A stretch of 34,192 bases of DNA from Bacteroidales bacterium (GTDB lineage: Bacteria; Bacteroidota; Bacteroidia; Bacteroidales; ML635J-15): assembly GCA_028702675.1 (NCBI GenBank), contig JAQVOJ010000002.1, positions 1 through 34,192 on the forward strand, written 5' to 3'. The position numbers and the translations under genes were made by a program. How positions within the stretch are numbered: the stretch's first letter is position 1; the number at the start of each line of letters is the position of its first letter. The notes under the pieces are model-generated. The model ran no database searches. It was not told the origin of the DNA and saw nothing but the letters and a program-made list of their open reading frames with translations. Positions 27,036 to 34,192 of this stretch are shown in pieces.

Positions 27036-27824
27036 ATGGAAATTGGGAAAATATATAACGAGAATTGTTTGATTACAATGCAAAATATGCCAGATAACTA
27101 TATTGACTTTGTAATCACATCACCACCCTATGACGGTATCAGGAATTATAATGGGTATCAATTTGAATTTGAGAAGATTGCTAAAGAATTATTCCGAATT
27201 ATAAAAAGTGGCGGTGTAATTATTTGGATAGTTGCTGATGCAACTATTGACGGAAGCGAGACCGGTACTTCGTTTAAACAAGCTTTATTCTTTAAAGAGA
27301 TCGGTTTTAGATTGCATGATACCATGATATATTATAAAAATAACCCAATGCCTCAAACAGGAAATAGGTATCATCAACATTTTGAATACATGTTTGCTTT
27401 TTCAAAAGGGAGTCCTAAAACATTTAACCCACTTACAGAACCTACAAAATATCAAGGACTTGCAAACATGAAAAATAGAGGGCAAAACGGTTCTTTGGAT
27501 TATGAAAAGGTTGAGAGAACTAAAGAAAAAAAGGTAGGTAATGTTTTTTTCTATTCAATTGGCGGTGGTATATCAACAAAAGACAAAATAGCGTATAATC
27601 ACCCTGCTATATTCCCTGAAAAACTTGTTGCAGACCAGATAAACACATGGACTAATACAGCAGATTTAATATATGACCCTTTTATGGGCAGTGGAACTAC
27701 AGCCAAAATAGCACATTTGTTAAATAGAAAATGGATTGGTTCTGAAATTTCTAAAGAATATGTTGATATTGCTAATGAAAGACTTAAGGAATATGCGTTT
27801 ACTAAAATATATACAACAAATTAA
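27036..27824 (+). CDS. Site-specific DNA methyltransferase, beta-class (N6-adenine or N4-cytosine), orphan
   Basis: Catalytic motif IV DFVITSPPYDGIRNY precedes SAM-binding motif I DLIYDPFMGSGTTAKIA. Confidence 0.92.
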   Translation: MEIGKIYNENCLITMQNMPDNYIDFVITSPPYDGIRNYNGYQFEFEKIAKELFRIIKSGGVIIWIVADATIDGSETGTSFKQALFFKEIGFRLHDTMIYYKNNPMPQTGNRYHQHFEYMFAFSKGSPKTFNPLTEPTKYQGLANMKNRGQNGSLDYEKVERTKEKKVGNVFFYSIGGGISTKDKIAYNHPAIFPEKLVADQINTWTNTADLIYDPFMGSGTTAKIAHLLNRKWIGSEISKEYVDIANERLKEYAFTKIYTTN

Positions 27825-27906
27825 AACTAATTGAGTCGCCAGAAGCTTTTCTAATAGTTTTTAAGCATTTTCTCGATTACACTATATTTTCACTCAATAG
27901 TACAGA

Positions 27907-28725
27907 TTATTTCTTCATAAGGCATTTCTCTATTTCCTGCATAAGATCTTCGCTCATTCCCATTGATGAGTAACCACCATCGTGAAATAGATTTTGCATT
28001 GTAACTCCTCGCGTCATATCGCTAAATAAACTTATACAATATTCTGCACAAGCTTGAGCATCGGGGTTCCCAAGTGGTGATAGTTTTTCGGAGAATGTAT
28101 ATAAATCGCCGAATCCTTCTATACTACTTCCTGCTGTAGTATTTGTGGGAGCTTGCGAAATACTGTTAATTCTTACTTTATTTCTTCTCCCGTAATGATA
28201 ACCAAAGCTTCGAACTATTGATTCTAATAAAGCTTTTGCTTCTGCCATATCGTTGTAACCACTAAAAGTTCTTTGAGCTGCGATGTAGCTTAGGGCTATA
28301 ACAGATCCCTCGTCATTAATCGCATTTAATTCCCAAGCGGTTTGCAACAATTTATGTAATGATATTGCAGAAACATCAAGAGTTTTATTCAAGAAATTAT
28401 AATCAAGTTCCTGATAAGGTATTCGTTTACGTACATTTGGCGACATCCCAACCGAGTGCAATACAAAATCAACTCCTGAACCAAAGTGGTTTAATGTGCT
28501 TTTCCACAGGTCATTAAGCTCATCTACAGATGTTGCATCGGCAGCAATTACAGGCGAATTTATTTTTTTGCCTAGTTCGTCAATATTACCCATTCTTATA
28601 GCCATTGCAGTATTGCTTAATACTATTTCGGCACCTTCTTTTTTTGCTTGTTCAGCAACTTTCCACGCAATTGAGTTTTCATCTAATGCTCCTAAAATCA
28701 GTCCTTTTTTATTCTTTAAAATCAT
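27907..28725 (-). CDS. fabI: Enoyl-[acyl-carrier-protein] reductase (NADH), FabI-type
   Basis: KKGLILGALDENSIAWKVAEQAKKEGAEIVLS, VDFVLHSVGMSPN, ALSYIAAQRTFSGYNDMAEAKALLES, MTRGVTMQNLFHDGGYSSMGM. Confidence 0.93.
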   Translation of the reverse strand: MILKNKKGLILGALDENSIAWKVAEQAKKEGAEIVLSNTAMAIRMGNIDELGKKINSPVIAADATSVDELNDLWKSTLNHFGSGVDFVLHSVGMSPNVRKRIPYQELDYNFLNKTLDVSAISLHKLLQTAWELNAINDEGSVIALSYIAAQRTFSGYNDMAEAKALLESIVRSFGYHYGRRNKVRINSISQAPTNTTAGSSIEGFGDLYTFSEKLSPLGNPDAQACAEYCISLFSDMTRGVTMQNLFHDGGYSSMGMSEDLMQEIEKCLMKK

Positions 28726-28859
28726 ATATCAAATAGTTTTATGTAATATAAAACAAGCTTAATACTAAGATTGTTGTAATTAATTACAGGATAATCAAGA
28801 TTTCAATGATACCAAAACTTATATATTTTGACATTATTATAGTTATATGATTTTTTTTT

Positions 28860-28867
28860 TAATTTTG
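28860..28867 (+). promoter_or_regulatory. Putative -7 box (TAATTTTG) for the PPIase operon
   Basis: TAnnTTTG match 26 nt upstream of ATG 28894. Confidence 0.4.
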
Positions 28868-28893
28868 TTCTGAATCTTTAAAAACAATAGACG

Positions 28894-29550
28894 ATGAAAA
28901 GTATAGTATTATCATTTGTATTAACTGCTTTTGCTGTTTTTACTATTAACGCACAAAGTACACATGTAAAAATTTCTACTACAATGGGAGATATTACAGT
29001 AATGCTTTATGATGAGACTCCCAAGCACAGAGATAATTTTATAAAGCTTGTAGAAGATAATTTTTATAATGGCACATTATTTCACAGAGTAATAAATAAA
29101 TTTATGATACAAGCCGGTGATCCTAACTCTAAAGATGCTCCGGCAGGTGCAGCCCTTGGCACAGGTGGTCCTGGTTACACAATAGAAGCGGAATTTAACG
29201 AGAAATATTTTCACAAAAAAGGAGCTTTAGCTGCTGCAAGACAGGGCGACAATGTTAATCCCGAAAAACGAAGTAGCGGTAGTCAGTTTTATATTGCCCA
29301 AGGTAATGTTTATACTGATCATCAACTTGACATGTTTGAACAACGACTAAACACCACTTTCTCAAAAGAGCAACGAGATGCATATTGTACTGTAGGAGGA
29401 ACTCCTCATCTCGATGGCGGATATACTGTTTTTGGCGAACTTATCGAAGGAATGGATGTGTTAGATGCAATTGCAAAAGTTGAAGTGGATGCTAGGAGTC
29501 GTCCTAAAGAAGATGTGAAAATATTATCAATGGAAATAATTAAAAAATAG
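28894..29550 (+). CDS. Exported cyclophilin-type peptidylprolyl isomerase
   Basis: Signal peptide ...TINAQ; VKISTTMGDITVMLYDETPKHRDNFIKLVEDNFYNGTLFHRVINKFMIQAGDP, SGSQFYIAQG. Confidence 0.95.
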   Translation: MKSIVLSFVLTAFAVFTINAQSTHVKISTTMGDITVMLYDETPKHRDNFIKLVEDNFYNGTLFHRVINKFMIQAGDPNSKDAPAGAALGTGGPGYTIEAEFNEKYFHKKGALAAARQGDNVNPEKRSSGSQFYIAQGNVYTDHQLDMFEQRLNTTFSKEQRDAYCTVGGTPHLDGGYTVFGELIEGMDVLDAIAKVEVDARSRPKEDVKILSMEIIKK

Positions 29551-29556
29551 GCTATA

Positions 29557-29844
29557 ATGGCAAAAAGAAAAGACTTAAAACAAGATATAAAACAACTGGT
29601 TGATGAGGTTGTGGTAGATTGCTTGCAGTATATGAAAGCGAATCCTAACCAAGATGAAGGTAAAGTTAAAGAAATTATTAGCGAAATTTTAAAGCTAAGA
29701 AAAGACCTTATCCATAGAGTGAATCACCTTAGCGAAAATACTGAAGCAAAGAAAGTAAAAGAACACTTCGATGCTATTATTAAAGATTTGCTTGAAAAAA
29801 CAGATGAAGCATTTAAAAAAATAAGTGCATTGCCGAGGAAATGA
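29557..29844 (+). CDS. Small charged helical protein of unknown function
   Basis: 95-aa ORF in tight operon spacing; ATGA overlap with the next ORF. Confidence 0.75.
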   Translation: MAKRKDLKQDIKQLVDEVVVDCLQYMKANPNQDEGKVKEIISEILKLRKDLIHRVNHLSENTEAKKVKEHFDAIIKDLLEKTDEAFKKISALPRK

Positions 29845-30581
29845 GCAAATCATTTTACGTAAAATCTATCGGAAGTCAAGTTGTAATTACCCGAAAATCC
29901 GGACTTAAAAATATGAGATTAAGTGTACACCCTAAAAAAGGTGTTACAGTGAGTTTACCTATGATGCTAAGCTATAAAGCTGCATTATTCTTTATTGATA
30001 AAAAGCAGGAATGGATTAAAAAGAAATTAAAAGAAATAGATAAACACAAGCATAATTACGTAAATAATATAATTGAAAACGGGTTTAAAACTCATAATAG
30101 AAGTTTAAGACTATTTTTTGATACTGAAGACAGGTGCATTGGTAATATAGAGGAGGAATTTGTGAATATGCATTTTCCCATATTATGGGATATAAAAAAG
30201 TTTGAAACTCAAGAGATAATTAGAGAATTTCTTAAAAAAGTTCTTGTTCTCGAAGCAAAAGAATATATCCCACAAAGAGTAAAAACACTTGCATTAAAAC
30301 ACAATTTACGTTACAAGGATATCAGAATAGGGAGTGCTAAAACACGTTGGGGAACCTGCCGGCAAGACAATCGCCTAACATTTTCGTGTTACTTAATGCT
30401 AATGAAAGATGAATTAATAGATTATATTATTTTACATGAACTTACACATATTATTCATAAAAACCATAGTAAAGATTTTTACAATATGTTGAATAAATTA
30501 TGCGATGGGCAACATAAACGACTTAATGCAGAAGTTAAGAATTTTAAAACCCCACTTACTAGCAAATATCAACGGGCTTAA
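29841..30581 (+). CDS. YgjP/WLM-like (M48-type) zinc metallopeptidase
   Basis: RIGSAKTRWGTCRQDNRLTFSCYLML and HELTHIIHKNHSKDFY (HExxH). Confidence 0.9.
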   Translation: MSKSFYVKSIGSQVVITRKSGLKNMRLSVHPKKGVTVSLPMMLSYKAALFFIDKKQEWIKKKLKEIDKHKHNYVNNIIENGFKTHNRSLRLFFDTEDRCIGNIEEEFVNMHFPILWDIKKFETQEIIREFLKKVLVLEAKEYIPQRVKTLALKHNLRYKDIRIGSAKTRWGTCRQDNRLTFSCYLMLMKDELIDYIILHELTHIIHKNHSKDFYNMLNKLCDGQHKRLNAEVKNFKTPLTSKYQRA

Positions 30582-30615
30582 TTTGCATGTACTTACGACT
30601 TACAAATTAATTTAA

Positions 30616-30623
30616 TACTTTTG
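30616..30623 (+). promoter_or_regulatory. Putative -7 box (TACTTTTG) for miaB
   Basis: TAnnTTTG match 8 nt upstream of ATG 30631. Confidence 0.4.
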
Positions 30624-30630
30624 CAAAGCA

Positions 30631-31938
30631 ATGCCAAAATTACAAGTTTATATAGAAACATACGGTTGCCAAATGAACGTTGCTGATAGCGAAACGGTTG
30701 CCTCAATAATGCATACAAACAATTATTTTGTTGCTGAAACGACAGATAATGCTGATATTATTATTATTAATACCTGTTCGGTTCGCGATAATGCTGAACA
30801 AAAAATATGGCATCGTTTAGATTATTTTAAGGGCTTGAAACGCCGAAAGAATAACCTTAAAGTCGGAATAATAGGTTGTATGGCTCAACGAGTTGGCAAA
30901 GCATTTCTGGAACACCCCGCTGTGGATTTTGTCGCTGGTCCCGATGCATATCGTAGTTTGCCACAATTGATTAAGGCAAAGTCTGATGTGATAAATGTAC
31001 AGTTAAGTACCGATGAAACTTATGCTCAAATAATTCCTTACAGAATTGGCGAAAATAAAATAACCGGTTTTGTTTCCATAACTCGTGGATGTAACAATTT
31101 TTGCACTTATTGTATTGTGCCATATACACGTGGGAGAGAACGAAGCCGTTCCTATTCTGATATTTTAAACGAAATTGCTCAATTATCAGATTCGGGATAT
31201 AAAGAAATTTGCTTGCTGGGGCAAAATGTAAATTCGTACAGAATTACAGAAAACAATATTGGTTTTCCTGAACTCTTAGAAATGATTGCCCGTAAATATC
31301 CAAACCTAAGAATACGCTATACAACCTCACACCCAAAAGACATGTCGGATGAGTTGTTGCGTGTAATGGCTGATTATTCGAATATTTGCAAACACATCCA
31401 TTTGCCGCTGCAATCGGGTAGTAATAATGTTCTTAAAAATATGAATCGTAAATATACCCGTGAATGGTATATGGGTAGAATTGAAGCAATTAAAAAATAT
31501 ATCCCGGATTGCGGAATTACTACCGATGTTTTTGCCGGATTTTGTGGCGAAACCGAAGCCGACCATAATGATACTTTAGAAATTATGAAACTTGTTGGAT
31601 ACGACGCTGCTTTTATGTTCAAATATTCGGAGCGTCCCGGTACTTTTGCGGCAAAACACCTTAAAGATGATGTTCCTGAGGAAGTTAAAATAAGCCGTTT
31701 AAACGAAATTATTGAGCTTCAGCAAAAGCTTTCGACTGAAAGCAATAAAAAAGATGTAGGCAAAACCTTTACAGTTCTTGCCGAATCGTATAGTAAGAGG
31801 TCGAAGGAGCAGCTTTTTGGCAGAACATCTCAGAATAAGGTGGTTGTTTTTCCTAAAGGCGATATTAATGCCGGCGATCTTGTTGAAATTAAAATTGAAT
31901 CGTATAGTGCTGCAACTTTAAAAGGTAAACAAGTATAA
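30631..31938 (+). CDS. miaB: tRNA-2-methylthio-N6-dimethylallyladenosine synthase
   Basis: YIETYGCQMNVADSE, TCSVRDNAEQK, GCNNFCTYCIVPYTRGRERSR radical SAM motif, C-terminal TRAM region. Confidence 0.96.
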   Translation: MPKLQVYIETYGCQMNVADSETVASIMHTNNYFVAETTDNADIIIINTCSVRDNAEQKIWHRLDYFKGLKRRKNNLKVGIIGCMAQRVGKAFLEHPAVDFVAGPDAYRSLPQLIKAKSDVINVQLSTDETYAQIIPYRIGENKITGFVSITRGCNNFCTYCIVPYTRGRERSRSYSDILNEIAQLSDSGYKEICLLGQNVNSYRITENNIGFPELLEMIARKYPNLRIRYTTSHPKDMSDELLRVMADYSNICKHIHLPLQSGSNNVLKNMNRKYTREWYMGRIEAIKKYIPDCGITTDVFAGFCGETEADHNDTLEIMKLVGYDAAFMFKYSERPGTFAAKHLKDDVPEEVKISRLNEIIELQQKLSTESNKKDVGKTFTVLAESYSKRSKEQLFGRTSQNKVVVFPKGDINAGDLVEIKIESYSAATLKGKQV

Positions 31939-31947
31939 TAAATAATT

Positions 31948-32292
31948 ATGGACGATAAACTTGAAAACTATCGCGAATACAGAGAAAAAATGAATGAGCG
32001 CATTTTGTCAGCCGACAATAAAATTATTAAGCGTTTATTTAGCCTCGACACATTAACTTATCAAGACGGAGCAATCGATTCGCGGACAAAAGAAATGCTT
32101 GGACTTGCTACATCAATGGTTTTACGCTGCGACGATTGTGTAAAATATCATCTAGAGCAATGTTACAAACATGGATTGAACACCGCCGAGATTATGGAAA
32201 TAATCGCCGTGGCACAAGTTGTAGGTGGTACTATTGTAATTCCACATGCTCGCCGTGCAGTAGAATTTTGGGATTTGTTAGTTAAGAATTAA
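31948..32292 (+). CDS. Carboxymuconolactone decarboxylase/AhpD-like protein
   Basis: LDTLTYQDGAIDSRTKEMLGLATSMVLRCDDCVKYHLEQCYKHG with CxxC and following His. Confidence 0.9.
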   Translation: MDDKLENYREYREKMNERILSADNKIIKRLFSLDTLTYQDGAIDSRTKEMLGLATSMVLRCDDCVKYHLEQCYKHGLNTAEIMEIIAVAQVVGGTIVIPHARRAVEFWDLLVKN

Positions 32293-32317
32293 TGAGTATT
32301 TTAATACCAAATTTTAA

Positions 32318-32833
32318 TTGTTATATGGTATGAGAAAATTGAGTATATTAATATTTGCCTTGTTGGGCGTAATAATTGTTTCGTGCAATTCAAAAACCGA
32401 AGAAGCCATAGAATATCACGATAGTATTATTATTGAACACATTGCAATACAACACAAGTTCGATTCTTTAGATGCCAGTTTTGTAAACTACAATCCTGAT
32501 GAAATGCAGACATCATGGCAGGAAGCTAAAGAACAAACTGAGCTTTCGATAAAAACAGTAAAAGAGCTTGGGGATTTTGATGGTAAAGACAAATTTCAAA
32601 AATCGGCTTTAGAGTTTTTTGAACTATACAATATTGTTCTTAACAATTACTACAGCAAAATGATTGACATATACTCAATTCCGGACGAAGAATATACAGA
32701 ATCCGACGAAGCCCACTTTGCCGAATTGAACGATAGTATGCGAAACATTTATTTCCCAGCATTCGAAGCATTTAAAGAAGAACAACTTAGGTTTGCCGAC
32801 GAATATGGTTTTGAAATAATTGAAAAGGAGTAA
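32318..32833 (+). CDS. Hypothetical lipoprotein
   Basis: Lipobox IIVSCNSK; 171-aa ORF, no recognised domain. Confidence 0.7.
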   Translation: MLYGMRKLSILIFALLGVIIVSCNSKTEEAIEYHDSIIIEHIAIQHKFDSLDASFVNYNPDEMQTSWQEAKEQTELSIKTVKELGDFDGKDKFQKSALEFFELYNIVLNNYYSKMIDIYSIPDEEYTESDEAHFAELNDSMRNIYFPAFEAFKEEQLRFADEYGFEIIEKE

Positions 32834-32925
32834 ATTTTTGTATTGTTAAGCAACCAAATGGTGTTTTTATTTGTTTATAGTAGAGAATCACTAATGTAAA
32901 AATATAATGTACTAAATATTTTGCT

Positions 32926-33852
32926 ATGTCCAGAACTCTAATACCCCATGAAATAAGAACTATTATTTTTATATTGATATTTGCTAATATATCTGTTATT
33001 ACAAGTGCTCAAGATGCTTTACCAATCGTAAAAGAAAATGCAATCTGGAATGTTTCAAATGTTAATTTTGCACTTAACCCTTGGGATGATGATACATTTT
33101 CTACAACAAGTTACAGAATATTTGGTGATACAGTAATTAATTTAACTGAATATAAAAAGTTGTGGACTGTAAATTGTTTTGATGATTACTTTATAGAAGA
33201 AAATTCTGAATTCTATCTTCCAATAAGAGAATCTGAACAGAAAGTATATCTCTTAATAGATGGCGACGAAAAATGTATTTATGATTTTACTTTAGGATTA
33301 AATGACACAGTTGAGCACTATAGTTTATACTTTGGGCAATCATTCGAACTAATTGTGGAAAGCATAGATACAGTTATAATTAATGATGTGAGTAGAAAGG
33401 TTTATAGTTTTACTGCTTCAAGTAGTCTTCCAGGGTGGATTAAACCTTGGATAGAAGGGATTGGAAGCGAAGCAGGATTAATAGAATGCATTTATCCATA
33501 TGGAAATTTTGAAGTTTATCTGAATTGTTACAAAGAAGATAACGAAATAGTATATTCTTTAATGGGAGATAATTGTTGTATTGGATTAATTAATGCATTG
33601 AACAACAATAATGTTGGTAATATTGATATATTCCCTAATCCTACAAGTAACGAGTTCTATATTGATATACCCTTAGAGCTGCTTCCTGCTGATTTTCATC
33701 TGTATTCTGTTGATGGAAAACTACTTTTAAAAGAAGAAATTAATCAAACAAGGCAACAGATATCAACTGAAAACTTACCTCCCGGAACATACTCATATAG
33801 AATAAAACGCACTAATTATTGTGAATCCGGAAAAATAATACTCATACAATGA
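32926..33852 (+). CDS. Secreted T9SS type A sorting-domain protein
   Basis: C-terminal IDIFPNPTSNEFYIDIPLE...LYSVDGKLLLKEEI...LPPGTYSYRIKRTNYCESGKIILIQ. Confidence 0.9.
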   Translation: MSRTLIPHEIRTIIFILIFANISVITSAQDALPIVKENAIWNVSNVNFALNPWDDDTFSTTSYRIFGDTVINLTEYKKLWTVNCFDDYFIEENSEFYLPIRESEQKVYLLIDGDEKCIYDFTLGLNDTVEHYSLYFGQSFELIVESIDTVIINDVSRKVYSFTASSSLPGWIKPWIEGIGSEAGLIECIYPYGNFEVYLNCYKEDNEIVYSLMGDNCCIGLINALNNNNVGNIDIFPNPTSNEFYIDIPLELLPADFHLYSVDGKLLLKEEINQTRQQISTENLPPGTYSYRIKRTNYCESGKIILIQ

Positions 33853-34180
33853 AGCACATACTATCACTAAGTTTGTTTACGATTTGCTAACATATATTTC
33901 CTTTTCGTAGTAATTAATGACTATTGGAGAAGTTTTTGACTTTTCAATTAATGATGAATTCCATTAAAAATATATTAACGATAGTCCTCCGAATGGAAGA
34001 AGAATTAAGATAACAAACAAGTACTATTCAACAAACTCTGACACTGTATTTACGATATACTTATTTACCAATATTTCCTGGATTTTGGGCAAAGTATGGA
34101 GGACTGGTTTTATCACCAAATAATCGAAGCAGAAACTATCTCGTACAGCAATTTAGATTCATGTTTAATTTTTAAGATAA
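33849..34180 (+). pseudogene. Disrupted remnant of a secreted protein ORF (signal peptide-like start, then several lesions)
   Basis: MKHILSLSLFTIC* at 33849 overlaps the preceding stop (ATGA); after a frame change MTIGEVFDFSINDEFH(*)KYINDSPPNGRRIKITNKYYSTNSDTVFTIY with in-frame TAA at 33965; then a further frame reads FGQSMEDWFYHQIIEAETISYSNLDSCLIFKIK. Confidence 0.55.
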
Positions 34181-34192
34181 AGTAAGGATAAG

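Noticed and set aside
12856-27824. Pairing the PD-(D/E)xK nuclease with the DNA methyltransferase as one restriction-modification system
   Set aside because: They are ~13 kb apart with many housekeeping genes between them and on opposite strands; no sequence evidence links them
27830-27898. ATTGAGT/ACTCAAT inverted pair between the methyltransferase and fabI as element ends
   Set aside because: Only 7 bp with a 55-bp spacer in AT-rich DNA; expected by chance

Overview
This is an AT-rich window that looks like Bacteroidota chromosome. The support is two proteins with T9SS type A C-terminal sorting domains, a TonB-dependent receptor followed by tandem DUF5689-type lipoproteins, and recurrent TAnnTTTG-type -7 promoter boxes. 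Most of it is housekeeping or ordinary accessory coding: mrp/apbC plus a NifU-like protein, gltX, a glycine--tRNA ligase, fabI, miaB, a peptidylprolyl isomerase, an AlgI/AlgX-like O-acyltransferase pair, MgtC-like, a class V aminotransferase next to a tungsten-type aldehyde:ferredoxin oxidoreductase, and others. The two places most worth follow-up are: (i) a minus-strand neighbourhood at 12856-15153 holding an ATP-cone + PD-(D/E)xK (Mrr-like) nuclease, a stand-alone HIRAN protein and a WYL-domain HTH regulator, with two dyads over the predicted HIRAN promoter and a terminator-like hairpin behind it; (ii) a pair of identical 43-bp direct repeats (26781-26823, 26897-26939), each containing nested inverted repeats, between a divergently transcribed T9SS protein gene and an orphan beta-class DNA methyltransferase. 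A multiply disrupted pseudogene appears to lie at the right edge. No rRNA, tRNA, CRISPR array, IS element or prophage could be supported. All family calls come from reading the translations; no database search was run.
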